Shown: positions 11,314 through 24,802, counted from the stretch's first letter. The stretch is DNA of 64,000 nt from Eopsaltria australis (GCA_034509425.1 JAVTVJ010001154.1:1-64000), one strand, 5' to 3'. Notes: a model not told the origin generated them from the letters alone. Numbers and translations are program-made.

Positions 11314-14300
11314 GGATGTGAAGCTTTTGAGTGATCTGTGGAAGTTAAGCTACAAATCAGCATCAAAAGGTTAGGCATCTCTTTTCACAGTTACCAAACA
11401 ATACAATCGCTACCTCATATTTTTAAGCATTTTTATTTTGATGGCAGAAAAGTCTAATTCAGCTAAGTAATAGTACTAGTTTGCTCTGTTTTCTATACTT
11501 TTCCCATAATCATGAGGTTCTGTCCACTACCCCTTAGCTCATATTCTCCATTTAGTGTTTGGTATATATTTAAAATGAGAATTAGTTCTGCTATTAGAAA
11601 ACTACTTTTGTCTTAATGTTTCTTCTCTTAAGAGTGAGCTTAAAGACTGTTGAATCTGTCAAGATGATAAAAATGTCAGTTAAACATTTGAAACTATTCT
11701 GAATGATTACATTAGGAAATGAAAGGGCTGGATGCCAAATGACAGCAATGAAACAGGTACTGTGTTACTTCAGGATGTCAGAGAATGAAAAACTTGCTAT
11801 TTCTGCTAGCCAATTTGTAATGTGATTTTTTTGCTGACACCAGTCTCAATTTCAAGAAAGGACTGAAGGAAAAAGATTCTGATATTTGAAAGTAACCTTA
11901 TAAAAAAACTAATTTTAAAAAAATCAGCATGCCTATTGGTTATCTGTATTTGAAGACTGTAACTTCAGCTGTCATTGTACCCAAGTGTGGAGAGCTCTTT
12001 GCCAAATCAGCTCTGTTCCTTGTAATAGGCTTATCTTGCTTTGATCTTCACCAGCTCCTCAGATTCATGAATGTGATCACATCTGTTTGTAGATAACGAT
12101 CTATGCTATCAACCGGATGCCTTTTGTTGGAAATGCAGTTTAGATCTTGTCCAGGAGAAGGGAACACCTTGTCCCAGCAAGGGATGGATCAGATGGCTGA
12201 AGATCACAAAAGTTGCCCCATCATTGCGTCAGTTTGGCTCCACGGGCTCTGATTGTCAAAGGCAATATATATTTTTCCTTGATTTATGTGTTTTTAATGG
12301 CTTCATCTTGTGCTTTCACACTGTCTAATCATATCACATTCCAAACACGATGTAATGCTGTTCACCTTTTTTCTGTCTCTGACTAAATTAACAATGGAGA
12401 AGAGGTATGGAAAATGTTCTACATAATAACTTATTCACCTTCACCTTCTTAGCTTTCTTTTAAACTTCTGCAGGATTACTTTTGGTATCCTTACAACTGA
12501 ACAGCTTACTCCTTTGAGCCATTTCCTTGGGGAGTTTTCTGTTTTTTTACCTTGCCATTTATCATTATTACTTTCTCCACTTGCACTGTTTCTTTCTGCA
12601 ATTTCTTTTTCTGTTCCAGTTGTTTTGTATTTCTTTGGTTTAGGGTATTTCTTTTCATTTTCAATTTATTCTTATTTAGATTTACACTGCGTAGATTCAC
12701 TTATCCTTGCCAGACATGGTAATATTTTATGATATGCTCAACTTTTTTTTCCTTGAAGGTTATTCACATGAATCCCCATAGTACCAATCTCAAGTGACTC
12801 ATGTTTTGATCAGTTATTCATCATGTTTTTATTTTGTCTTTCATTGTCTGTATCATTCTGTTGTGATTAGTTTCTTTGTATATATTTGTTTTGTTTTCTA
12901 TTTACCTCCTTATGTCTACACCTCTCTTGCATGCTCAGTCATCTCTTTAAAATGCACAAATTACTGACCTGTAGTTTTTAAAAAAATGTATCCCAGATGG
13001 TAACCAATTATAAACTCCAAAGTTGGCAGCTGTTAACAGGACCAAAATGCCTTCTGCTCTTGTCTGCAGTTTGACACCTCTAAGTGCAGACTGATTTGCC
13101 AGACAGGCAAATACTTAATAAAATTACTGCTTGAAGTTTTCTCTGTCTCTGAAACATAAAAACCTTCTGGAGGCTTGGGGAACATATTTTAAAACATTAA
13201 CTAATTACAATGGTTTTACAGAGGACTTCATTGTTGCCATCACGTGTTATTAAACTCATATCAGAAAGGACATCCAAATACATAAGAAGTAATCAAGCCG
13301 TTACTGAAACTTGATGAAGTAGCCTTTTCTCAATGGGTCCTGCAGCAGCTGTACCATTATTGATTGCTGCACTAAGTAATTTTTAAATGTTTGGTGTCAG
13401 TATTGCAGACCTCATAATTTAGGAATTGCCATTTCCTTTGTCCCTCATTTGTACCTGTTTGGATTTTTGCAGCGGGGAAACTGAATAATTAAAAAATGTT
13501 TGTTTCAAGTCACTCAAAAACTAGTTCTGAAAGAATCCAGATTTTATGTTTATTGGTGCCAGAACATCTTGTAGGCTTATATAGCCCACAGAATTTGTTG
13601 CCTTTTATTTTTGGTTTGGATGCTTCATTTCCTCTTGGTTTTTCTTCAAGCTACACAAATAGTCATCTACATAATTTTTACTTCTAGCCAAACTGGATAT
13701 TATTACAATCAATATAGTATAATGTTTTTCTCTCTGTACTGTAGTAGAATTTCATTATTGCATTAGATGCAGGAGTCCTGCATGTCTGGAAATTTTTCTG
13801 TGCATTTTCTCCCTCAATGATCAAAGACCCCATTTTCAATTTGATTAGAAAAGATTAATAAATAGGAGTGGAATTTTTAGTGATAGATGCAGCAAAAGAT
13901 GATGATGAGAGGTTTGTTTTTCTTTAAATGAAGGCAAGATAACAAATCTCTTATTTCTACCAGGATAGAGTTACTTTTTTCTATGCCAGTCAATGATGAG
14001 TTTTCAGAACTGTTTGTGAACAGAAGCCCTGAGAAGTGTTAAAGTGCAGTCAAAATTGTAATGATTGACATGCAGCTGACATATTCTGAAGGAGTTACTA
14101 AGCTGTAAAATAAATTCTTTGTGCAGCACCATGATTATTGCACCAATGTTTCTAAGTATGAAAGCCTGTTGTCAAAGTTTTATATCTATCCTAAGCCAGC
14201 AAAAGAAATAGACTGATTTCCAGAGGGATCCACACTTTTTCACGTATTTCCTCAAGGCAATTAACAGTATTTAAGCATGTGAATTCTCTTGAGTTCTCTT

Positions 14301-15624
14301 TTCCTTCAAGTCAGTGGGAGCTATCCGTGTGCTTGAATTTCTTGCTGGACAAGGGGTACATGTTTAGATTCTCAAAATGGATTTAATTTTATATGGGTGG
14401 GTGCCTAGATTGGATATCTGACCTAAGTTTGCTTTTCATGAATGTATTTCAGTTGATTGTGATAACTAGAGATAATACTTTTCAGATTGAGTGTCATATA
14501 CTTTTGAAAGGTTTGTTTCCTTTCATTGTATGCTGTGCAACACAACCGAAAATAAAATTATTTATTCATGCAAGGCCTTCACATTTCTGGACATATTTAC
14601 AAGTGCTCAGTGGCAGGAGGATTCAAGAACTGGACAAATGTTATACTAAAAGTGGATTGTTGATCAAGAATCAAATTTAATGTATGCTCTTTTGGGTGAT
14701 TCTTCCAAACTAAAAAAGTTTTCACTTTAGAGTCCAGTTACCCAAGGGACAAATAATCAGTCAATTTCCATTCTGGTGTTTTCAATTTATTTTTATCAAT
14801 CTTTCTTTCTCCAGTTATTAAATAAATTGATGGTTTTCATACAACCACTTACAACACCTAACTACACAACTGTTCCAAATAATTGTCATTTGTTGGGAGG
14901 ACTTACAAAAAAAGGGGTCTATAAATGAACTGTACAAAATAACTAAGAAAATGATTCCTCAGCTTTCCTCCTTCAGTTATACTTTGAGTAGTGAGGATGG
15001 GGTGCTGGTTGCTCACCCAGCCATAATACTTGTAAAGCAAAATTTGTGAAGCTTTAAGACTGCAATACTCATGTTAGGGATAACTTTTCTTTAAGCTTGC
15101 TTTTTAAAACTTGGATGTCTTCTTGGGTCAGAAAAAACATTGTTAAAGTCAATTTGAAAAAGTAATCTGTTGCTTATGACTGCTTATTCTCTCTTAGAAA
15201 TAGTGGACCACTGGCTACTTTTAGATTACTTCTGAGTCATGACCTCTTTGAAATACAACAGGCAGAACCAGTGCCTCTTGTTTTGACTTAAAGCAGCCTC
15301 CAGCCTTTAGAGAGAGATTGGTTGTCCTTCTCGAACTAGACTCTGTTGCTCAGCCCTGGCACAATTCTCAATCTGCAAATTGCACTGTCACTGTGTAGAT
15401 AAGATTTTTCAGAAGATGTTAAATGCCCCCTTCCTCCTTACAGGTTTCACTGTTGCCATAATATGTGAGAAATAACAGTAGTTTCTCACTCCATTAGCTG
15501 GGAAAATGTAAGAAATAAAAGCAAGGTGCCTGAAAGGAAAATGTCCTCTTTTTAACTTGCTTTCCAGAACCTTCTGTTCCTGATTCAGTTTTATACTTTA
15601 TATTTGCATTAAGGATATGTGTCC
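11314..15624. other. Unique AT-rich sequence, no gene seen
   Basis: About 4.3 kb of AT-rich unique sequence. At 12441-12665 the minus strand is open for 74 codons in one frame without an ATG, while an overlapping minus frame (12506-12700) and a plus frame (12514-12732) are also open. Openness in several frames points to composition rather than coding. The minus-strand peptide is rich in K, E and N. Other short frames (13496-13687, 14393-14680) have no recognisable product. Confidence 0.6.
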
Positions 15625-15639
15625 TTTTTTTTTTTTTTT
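15625..15639. repeat. Poly-T run (15 bases)
   Basis: Uninterrupted T-run immediately followed by AATAAGATTTATT. An octamer-like ATTTGCAT lies just upstream at 15602-15609. No retroposon body is recognisable next to it. Confidence 0.85.
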
Positions 15640-15765
15640 AATAAGATTTATTGTTTGTAGCGTCTTATTAATACCATCATTCTGCATTTTACTTGTTTCT
15701 TGAATTGTTCAAACTGTGATACTTTTCACTAAAAAGAACTTTATCAGCCCCTCCCAGATCATAGA

Positions 15766-15782
15766 TTTTTTTTTTTTTTTTT
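15766..15782. repeat. Poly-T run (17 bases)
   Basis: Uninterrupted T-run that directly precedes the abrupt rise in G+C content at about 15790. If that GC-rich block were a minus-strand retroposed copy, this could be its poly-A tail; no such copy is recognisable, so this is only a possibility. Confidence 0.8.
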
Positions 15783-15789
15783 CTTGAAA

Positions 15790-16240
15790 TACTCGGTGCT
15801 TTTAGTGCCTGAGGCTCTGGCAGCGGCTGCCTGAGCCACTAACACAGGGCGTGTGCTCAGCTCCCGAGGGAGCAGTCGCAAAAGCCACTCTGGAAGCGTA
15901 ACAGCCCTAAGGGAACGAGAAACACTGGCCAGGGCCACAGAAACACGGCAGACTGCGAATAAGCAAGAAGAACATTTAGAGACAGGGTTGGGAGCAAAAA
16001 CATCTCAGCAGCCAGGACATAAAGAGCCTTTCCTGATTAGTTTGCAGAAGGCACCTGAGCTGTGCCCCGCTCCCGATGCGCAGCCGCAGGTGCGGGTGGA
16101 GCTGCTGAAGGGAATGGCGTCATTGTCTCAAGTACTGCTGCACTCACTGAGCTGGGGAACTGAGCCTGTGCTTGTGGCCCGTGCTAATTATGAAGGCATA
16201 CATGCAAATTTAAGGAGTTTCAACGAGCTTTAATTTAATC
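15790..16240 (+). other. GC-richer patch with a 126-codon open frame, product unknown
   Basis: G+C and CpG content rise sharply from about 15790 to 16110 and then fall. An ATG frame (15853-16233, 126 codons) spans it. The predicted peptide has a serine- and arginine-rich start and a glutamine- and glutamate-bearing middle; I see no signal peptide, membrane segment or known domain. There is no TATA box or clear splice pattern, and the start context is poor. The right end merges into AT-rich sequence holding a perfect octamer ATGCAAAT (16202-16209). It could be a small CpG-rich regulatory region, an old processed sequence (poly-T at 15766-15782 upstream) or chance. I do not call it a gene. Confidence 0.25.
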
Positions 16241-17860
16241 CTGTGCAATTTTTACAAACATTTAAATCAAATGCGTTTTATTTGACAGTTGCATGCAGAA
16301 AACAAGCATTATTGCAAGTGATTGTAATGGAGGTATTTCCCAGCTGCTGTTAGCAATGAGATTTGTTTCACTTGGTTTACATTATAATCCTAACTTTTTA
16401 TAATTAAGATAGTTTTCTGCATTTGGTGAGCGATGCTTAAGTTATATCAACATCTTTAGTTACGTGTCTTATAGATTGGTCAGCCTCCGGAAGTGAATGC
16501 CCAAGTGAATGCAGTGGTAGCCAAGAGGAAGATCTCTGATTAGGTGTTGGCTCTTAGACACCTAAAGTCAGATACCCATTCCTAGGGACAGGCATTGCTG
16601 GTGTGTCTTAAAATGCCAGTTTTAAATAGCGTTGCTCTTCTGGAATACGTTTTCCTGCTCATTCACCCGAAGGAACCCAAATGGGTGGAATAGCCTCTCA
16701 AAAGGTCAAGGCTCTGTAGGACATCCACAATTTCTATGTGAGCACAGAAGTAGAAGACAGCTCTCAAACCATAGATAAGGTAAGATGTTAAAATCAATTT
16801 TTTATAGAGCTGTGACTGGTTAAATTTTAGAATAACTCTGAAGCTGTTGATCCAAATATAAGTGTTTAAAGAAATGAACTTCAGGTGGTATTATCTATTC
16901 CTATGTTGAAGGTGCTACATACCATACTCTGTACTGTTATTCCGTTCCCAGCATTTTCAGGGATAGAATGAACTGCAAAGAACATATTTCTAGGTTGTGT
17001 TCTGATGAAAAAGGGGACATGGTGTATTGCTGTTAGAAGAGAGAGTTCATTTAAATGTTAATCTGAAGTGCAATTGTTCTTTAAAACTTCTAACTGCTCA
17101 TTGAAGCCCCGGAGTGACAGTTTCCTGCAGGTTTATCTGAGGAGATGTGTATGCACTCAGCTTCCAGGGAGGTCTTCCCAAGTATTTTGGCTGACACAAG
17201 CATTTGTTGATGGGACAGTGGCACCAGACTATCTATACAGAGTTCACTTCAAATATGCTTTCAATTACCAATAGTCATTTAAATAATACAGGACATCTAC
17301 TCTGTCAGTGATGTAAAATAAGTCAAGATTCAATGCATTTCCCCCTCCTGTAGTAATGAAATAAAAATGTACCTGAACTCTTACAAGGTAGGTGAATTCT
17401 AAAGAGAGTTTTGTTGTAGGTGTGTATTGTGAACTGCTTGTCCAAGTGCATTTTAGTCTTTTTGAGTGTATGTTTTAGGTGAGCAGATGAATGCAGCTCA
17501 GTATTTACAGTCAATGCAGGCCACTAGAAATCAGGAACATATCATGGAAAGGAAAGGTGACTTTTATGCCTTTAAAATAAAGGCCAGAAATGGGTCGTAA
17601 CAAGCAGTCAACATGTCAATATGCTGCTTCATGCTGAAGTATGGCCCATTCCTCCTAGAACAAAGCTTGCAAGGAACTACAGTCAACTTCTACGTAAGTT
17701 AAACTTTGCTTGTAATTACAAACTATTACATGCTCTATTGGTGTAGAAAATGGCTTTTTCCTTTGAGCTGTGTTACTTTTAAAACTATTTGAATAATGGT
17801 ACACTTATACATCCGAAACAATTTATTAGAATAAGCCCATGCTCTTGAAACAAAGTTGAC
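16241..17860. other. Unique sequence, no gene seen
   Basis: AT-rich unique DNA. A 68-codon plus frame (17068-17274) and a 63-codon minus frame (17323-17514) show no recognisable motifs. Confidence 0.65.
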
Positions 17861-18065
17861 TAGTTTAAACATGTTTAGTTGTGATTGAATTTTATTCTTC
17901 CATTTAATGAACACTGTTCAGTCAAAGTGTTCAATTGCTAAATTAATTAACATGTCTGTAACTTTAATCGTGTCAATCAAAAGCAAAGGAAAAAGTGACA
18001 AAAAATTTGCCTGGCAAACAAAATACGCCTATTACATGAAGTGAAAGCAAATTGAAAATTAGAAT
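17861..18065. promoter_or_regulatory. AT-rich homeodomain/SOX-like site cluster (candidate conserved element)
   Basis: A roughly 200-bp block dense in TAAT/ATTA words, including AATTAATTAAC near 17941, with CAATTG-like, AACAAA and GTCAATCAAA words. It retains two isolated CpGs in AT context (AATCGTG, TACGCC). The texture is that of deeply conserved developmental enhancers, but this is a judgement from composition only. Confidence 0.2.
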
Positions 18066-18670
18066 GAAGTGTGTTTATCTACAGTAAATAGGAGTTATTT
18101 TTCTATTTTTAAAATCTGTTTCAATTAATTTTTAAAAGAAATAATGTTTCTATAATATGTTAAATATTGCATAAAACTCTTTTATACTCATATTGACTGC
18201 CAGTCTGTGACTGACAATATGTGCACCATTCCACATCATCTATGTGTTAATCTCTGTTATAGTAGGGCTATAGTACTCTATTGAAAGGTGAAATTCTACC
18301 TTTAAAGGGATGAGGTTTGTTCTCAAGTATTATATTATTATATAATAGTATTAACTTATGCACGTTTTGGGGTAGGGAAGGGGAGGAGTATCTCAGTTTT
18401 CTTCATAAATTACTTAATGAGCATTTTCTCAGACTCTTCTGAATGTTTTGTCAATCCTCTTGTCCTAATTTAATTTGCTATTTCGCGTAATTAAAAAAAA
18501 ACCCCAAATCATTTGAGTCCTTTATGAATATACTGCTGTGACTTCAAAACGTAACACCCAGATAATTGCATTCCATTACTTTGTTCAGACTGAAATTTTT
18601 TCCTCTGTAAATAATTGCATAGAAGACAAGCAAGAGTTTGATTTGAAGGATTTACAAAAGAAGAGGACAT
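18066..18670. other. Unique sequence, no gene seen
   Basis: AT-rich unique sequence with a short TATTATA-type low-complexity patch near 18330-18352. No supportable gene. Confidence 0.65.
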
Positions 18671-18724
18671 AAATAAAAATTATAAATAAAATTATAAATA
18701 AAATTATAAATAAAAATAAAAATT
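18671..18724. repeat. AT-rich 12-bp tandem repeat
   Basis: Three near-perfect tandem copies of ATTATAAATAAA plus flanking AAATAAAA variants. It contains several AATAAA words that are a by-product of the repeat rather than polyadenylation signals. Confidence 0.9.
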
Positions 18725-21375
18725 CCTGGCATTCTGCAGAACAACTTAAGTAATTTACCTTTATCAGACTTGGCTACTGCAAGCAAATAGTAAAGGAGGC
18801 ATTAAAATGATTGTCCTGAGCAGCACTAACTGCAGATCAGACAAAGGGAGAGTTGTGCAGATTATACAGTGCCACTAATGTGACTGAAGCAGTTGAGTGA
18901 CTGACGGTGTCAGTCGTGGTGCCCCTGTATCCCTTCAATAGCACTGTTTGCAAAGCTGCAAGAGCCATTACAATGTAAATTAGAGTATTCCATTAAATGC
19001 TCCATGTACCTTTTATAATGCCATTGGCAATAACCCATACAATTTATGTACCACATATGGTTTAATATCCCATATCATCCTAGTGAGACATTACACTGCA
19101 AAAATGCTCTGAAGTAAATTAAGATTACAAATTAAGAAGATTGAAGTAAAGAACCAGAGAGTATGATGGTCACTTGCTACCCAGAAGCCCTTACTGGAGA
19201 GATTGCACAGGCTTTCTATTTTCCAGAGGAGTGACACTTCCTGCATGCCTTCAGAATCCCAGAAGTTTGAAATGAGCTGCAGTGTGGTGAAGATTTGCTA
19301 ATGGACCCTGCTCTGATTGATTTGGGTCTGCGTTGTCCCATCGCTGCAGCTCTCGTGCAGCAGGGAAGCTCTTGAGCTCTCCTGTTGTCATGTGTGGATT
19401 ATGTAGGCACCCCTGTAGCACCTCTGTGTACACAAACTCCATGTGCACCCCTGTTCTGCACAGGCTTCACCAGGGATTACATTTTAAGACTAATTTAACT
19501 TCAGCAGCAATCTTGTCCCTAGCTGCCCTTAGTCACGCTAAATCAAACACATAATTCTGTTAGTGTGGATCACCCCCTGTGGTGTCTATTATGGCTCTAT
19601 AAGGTCATTGTCCTGTGCTCACAAGACACTCTGAAAAGGTCTGCAAGGAAAAGTGATGGTCAGTGGTAGTTTAACTACACTTTTCTTTTGCTCTGATTTG
19701 GAAAATATGACCCAGAGGTCATCATGATTCCTGTTATGGGTAACTATAGCCTGGTGCGTGATGAAAAAGAAGGGTATAAAAAGAAAAATATTAGTATTTC
19801 TGAATGCTAGAAACATGATTTAAACAACATTTACTTTATAGACATACTGAGTGTAACCTGGCTGTTGAAGGCAGCCGAACTTGAGCAGATGTAATAGGGA
19901 CTTCCCATAGGAAATGCTCATGGAATTCACATAGGTGATGAGCTAAGGTCAGGGTCAGCAGGGAATGATGATGGAGGTGTTCTTTGTTCTGTACAGATGC
20001 CATTTTTCCTTTATATGCCACAAATCCACTTTGGGTGGAGTGTACAAAATTGTTGAACTTGTGCTTCTGACAGTTTATACAGAAACCTAGTGCCCAGTAG
20101 TTCTTTTTCTATGCAGTGTCTTTCACCTCGTTTCAAAATGCACTTTTCCTTGTAATCCCAGCGAGTGAATAAATTGCCTAAAGAAAGTGAGAACTGAGAA
20201 GTACTCCAAGAGTTCTTGCAGAATAGATTTAGACTTTGGGTACATACCATGTGAATTTTGGTTGGGGGAAAAGAGGTCTGAAGTTAGAAATCTGAAAATA
20301 CAGGCAATTTAGTTTTAGGCCAAAGGTGCTGCAATCAAATCAAAAGCTAAGATTTTAGCAGATGCTGTGAGGAGGAATGGTCTTTTATTATTGATTTATT
20401 TGACCTTGTGAATTTGAGTTGCTGTATTGAAAATGAACGGGAATACTCAAGTGTCTTACTCTCAAATTTGATAGGGTCAGTGTGGTACCAAGGCTGCACT
20501 TTCTGCAAGAAAGGAATTTCACTTGAGCACAAGTACAAAGTCGGTAGAGGATACACTGAACTGAGGGAATTTTCTTCCTAATTAGTCAAAAGTAGCATGA
20601 GGAAAAATCACCTTATAGCCATCTACCAACTCCCCAGGAACCAAAAAATAAAAATCATATCAGTTCCTTTAAATGAATGACAGCTGAAATATCACCATGG
20701 GACAACATGCATACACAATCCGGTGATGGTTCTTTTGCTCTGCTGCTTTTAGGATAGCAGATATTATTAATGAAGTAATTTTGTATTCGTAAGACTATCT
20801 CCAGCATTTCTGTAGTTCTTAATTCAATTTCAGCAACTTGCAATGCAAGTAAGTAACACCAAGTTTGGAACAGAAACCACACCAAAAATATTTGCTTCTC
20901 TGTTAAGAGCACATGGCTCTTAAGAAAGACTTTGAGAGTTAATTTCTAAATACACCTAATAGTGTGGGTTGCCCCTCAATGTAAAATGTGAATTTTCAGG
21001 GTATTTCAACAACATAAATAGTTCACAATGGATCTTGGAAGCCGCAGCTAAAGGAAGGAAAGCTAGGTAATGAGCATACAGGATTTCAATGAAAATGTAT
21101 AAAAATAAGATTGAATAAGTACTTAGAAACTGATAAACAGCTATCTATCAATTATTAGGGGAAATGAAATTCCCCTTGACATAAAATAGGAATTATATAT
21201 GTGCTTAGCAAGGTTACAGCTCTATTAAGTAACTTCTGGTTTTGGCTAGGACTAAAGTTCAATTAATGTCAAACTTTTCATTTGATGACATAGAGACATT
21301 GGATACTCAACTTTTTGAAGCACATTAATGTTCAGTTTAATTCTCAGTTTAAAACAGTAGGATGCTACCCAGTAT
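18725..21375. other. Unique sequence, no gene seen
   Basis: About 2.6 kb of unique sequence. Overlapping short frames on opposite strands at 19251-19554 and 19836-20250 have no recognisable product. Confidence 0.65.
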
Positions 21376-21379
21376 AGCA

Positions 21380-21436
21380 CGTACACGAGTTATTTAGAAA
21401 AAAAATTTCGTCTGTCTCCTCTCGAAAAGTTTAACG
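21380..21436. promoter_or_regulatory. Small CpG cluster in AT-rich DNA
   Basis: Five CpGs in 57 bp (21380, 21386, 21409, 21423 and 21435) inside very AT-rich DNA, in words CACGTACACG, TTTCG, CTCGAAAAG and AACGAAAA. It resembles the 3.4-3.8 kb block in texture. Possible constrained regulatory element; function unknown. Confidence 0.25.
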
Positions 21437-22538
21437 AAAAAACAAAATAATCAGGTACACAACTTGAATGCTGGAAGATTCTGATCCAGTTCAATATTTA
21501 CTGCTGCATAAAATGAAGCAGTCCCATTTCATACTTTATAAAAACAAATGGGCTGGGTAATGAAAGCAAAATGACTAAGTCAGCAAGGTATCCCACAGGG
21601 GCTATATTCCATATTTTTCTGCACTGTGCCTTGTAGACCTGTGTTCTGTGCTTGGGTTAATATGCAGTGCTGGAACTGTATTCCAGAAATGATTGCTGAG
21701 ATAACATTACTTCTGTGTCTATTACTTTTGTCAGAACAAATACAGATGTAGATCAATTTGAATTTATGAAGTGCATTACTATTTATTCCTCCTAATAGCA
21801 AAATAGATATTTGCAATAAATAAGAGATGATATTCATTCCCTCTGTGCTTTTATGAGAGTAAAAGAAGTTTAAAAGGTGCTGGCTAGTCCATAAAATAAG
21901 GAGAAAAAAAGCTGTGCTATTGAACACAAAAGGATCCCTTCAGCCTCTACCACCTCTTCTCAAGTCCTACAACCAAAAATTAAAGAAATCTGGGCATTCC
22001 AGCAGAACTTAATTGATCTCATTGTGCTTGCTTGGCGCTGTATCAAGCCGCTATAGAACAAGAATAACTTTTTGTAACATTTTAACACCTTTCAAATGTC
22101 AATATGAAGAAACTGCATTTTCTAGCTAAGTATATAATATCTGAACTGTGATTCTTTTAATAGAAATGTTATTCACAGTAGTTGCTTATTAAGTTCCGTG
22201 TGTATCCAGCCAGACCCACCAACTCGTGCAGTATGAGAACTTAGTATGGTGACCATATGTCTACAATACAATATGAATGAAAGACTGAGTCACTATGGAA
22301 GCTTTACATTATTTTCTTTTCAACTAACATTCATTCTACTATACTTTTGAAAATAAATAGTATTTACACATTGCAGTTTGGTAAATACTATAATAATCTT
22401 CCTTTATCATCTAACAACTTCATTGTCAGACCTGCAAAAATAGCACGGCTAAAGTTACATTTCTTGCTTGGAAGGCAGAATATTTTAATTTGTGCCAAAT
22501 CATTCAAGATTGGAAACTTTTACTTCTTTGTAACTGGG
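21437..22538. other. Unique sequence, no gene seen
   Basis: A 115-codon minus frame (21580-21927) is hydrophobic at its start and has no motif that I recognise; it is probably chance. No other signal. Confidence 0.6.
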
Positions 22539-22557
22539 AAAAAAAAAAAAAAAAAAA
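22539..22557. repeat. Poly-A run (19 bases)
   Basis: Nineteen consecutive A residues. There is no AATAAA in the preceding 30 bases and no recognisable retroposed body upstream, so it is scored as a simple repeat. Confidence 0.9.
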
Positions 22558-24802
22558 TTGTTCATTCTGATGTTCTGGAATATGAATGAAATCTATCATT
22601 ATGTATGTGAGAGATTTCTTCATTTCCCTCTGTTTTCCACAACTTGAATGATTTCTCTGTGCCACCATTATCAGTTCTTGCCCTCTGGCAACAAGATCAA
22701 AAGGCAAGTGGAATAAAAGGGAATAGAACAAAAATAAATACAAAAGAAAGATGAACTGGGAGAAGAGCAGAAGAAATTATTAAAGAAAGGGAAAATAAGA
22801 GAGATGACAGATGTAAAGCTGATATGTAACAAGGTTATGAATGTTTTCATGCAACTTTTATGGAGACAACCAAATGAGTGTATTTCAACTTACTTGAAAT
22901 TCTGTGTGCATTTATTGAATCAGCAGTGTGAAAGTAGTCCAATGCTCATTATCTGTCAAGAAAGATCACATTCACAGTCCAGGAAAGTCACAGACTAGTT
23001 TTTCAAGGAAGAATGTACTAATCTACCACTAAAAAGTAGAGGTTTCTCTCTAACCATCTGACTGTCTTGGAATACAAATACTTGAGATGAATGGGCACTG
23101 TAGAGAAAGGGACAGCGTGGAAAGGATATTAGAAGTAGTTTGCTAATGTCAAGTGCTGCAGTGACCGTGTCACTGAAGACCACTGCACTTTCCTCAGAGG
23201 GAGCAAAATGGGAGGGTTCAGGCACATCTCCAGCCCAGGGGGATGAATCCCTGCCCTGAGGAGATGCAGATGTGCTGTACGTTCAGCACAGAGCCAGGCT
23301 CAGTGTCAGATCCAGTGCCTGCTTTGGGAGCCAGGTGTTTCTCAAAACCTGGGACCAGGAAAGAGCTGTCTAAAAGAGCTAAGAAAAATTAAAGCAGTGC
23401 AGTAACTACTCCTGGCAGTCCTCCTGTGTATTCAGAGCTCTCCTGTTTTACCAGATTGCTTTCTTTGGGTGGTAGAATCAGTGGATTTTGTTCTGTACCA
23501 TGCTAGAGAGCGTACACAATGACATTGGTGTAGAAGGAGGGATGGTACATAGTCCACAGGAGGGAACAGTCCCTCCAACTGGTGGCGATCCAAAGTGTCT
23601 GGGAAAACAGGGATCCTCTTGGGGGATTCAGTCTGACTGCAAAGTCTGCACTGTGACAGACCCGTATTTCAGCTTGTTGCAAATTTATTTTCTACATGGT
23701 TTTTCAAGGATCAGTCACAGCCTAACCCTGTGGAGAGACATGAACTAATAGTTTTTATCTTATGAATATCACTCAAGGAGTTTGGGAGACCTTATCAAGC
23801 TGTGCTTATATCCTTATTTTCTGTGTGCTGCTGTTCAGCAGTTCAACCTCAAATATCCAGCTCTGTTCTGCTGTTCAGACTGCTCAGAGGTAAATTCCTT
23901 TCACTAGAGAGGTGGTTCAGGTAAACCCAGGAGCAAATTCCAGAAGGATGAGTAGAATTACTGGCAACAGCAGAAGTAAAACACAGAGGTAAAACACGAC
24001 TTGTTTGTTTTTCCAGTTTTCATGTAGAATATAGCTTTGACCTTTAGGTGGTCACTGTTGGCTTCTTAGCAGAAGTGGGCATTGTAGCGCTTTCTACTGT
24101 TAAGTCTGGGTGATGCTTTGCAAACATTTTTTTTTCTGACTTTGCTCAAGAGGGGAAAAGGAACTAAATAATTAGTGTGTTTGAGGTCATAAAGGACACA
24201 GAGAAATCTGTGTGTTTCACTTGCAATCCTACAAAACAGCCCTATTTCAAAACCAAATCCAGAACAATTGTGTTTGTGACAGTATTACACCAGCATTTGA
24301 ATATAAGGTGTAAAGACAAGATGATGTACAAGTTTGCAAGAAATTTGAGAACCCTGCTGGATAATAATCCTGCCTAGGAAAGGTGATTAAGTTAAGGTTT
24401 TGAGGCTCATTTTAAACTGGTCTTGCACACAGCAAAAAAAGAAGTGCAGCACCTATAAAGTTAGTATTTCATAATGCAGAAAATAATTAATTTGTATTGT
24501 CTGCAAATGCATGTTTATTAAAAGTACGTGTTTTTAGATGTATGTGTCCACAGGGACTTCCTCTGGCAAGTCCAATAAATTGTGCAGTGGACATTATATT
24601 AATTTTTCTTTTTAAAATAATATACTGTGAATTTCCTAGAACAAAGTTGGTGGGTTTTTTTACTTTATGTTCTTGTCTCTTCCGTAGCATGCTGTGGAAA
24701 AACATGATTTAAACATCCTTACACAGTGCATGCCTTGCATCTGTTGTGAATGGACAGCTCTTAATTTTTTTCTCACTTGTCTGGGCTCTTAGATTTAGCT
24801 TG
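22558..24802. other. Unique sequence, no gene seen
   Basis: Unique sequence, slightly GC-richer at 23150-23400. Short frames at 22995-23225, 23488-23748 and 24177-24377 have no recognisable product. A short purely local repeat, CTGCTGTTCAG, occurs twice near 23829 and 23868. Confidence 0.65.

Noticed and set aside
12441..12732. Lysine-rich minus-strand frames (including a 74-codon stretch without ATG) resembling a coding remnant
   Set aside because: Open in two minus frames and one plus frame at once, flanked by in-frame stops, and no known family recognised; best explained by A-rich composition.
22539..22557. Poly-A as the tail of a processed pseudogene
   Set aside because: No upstream polyadenylation signal, retroposed body or target duplication recognised.
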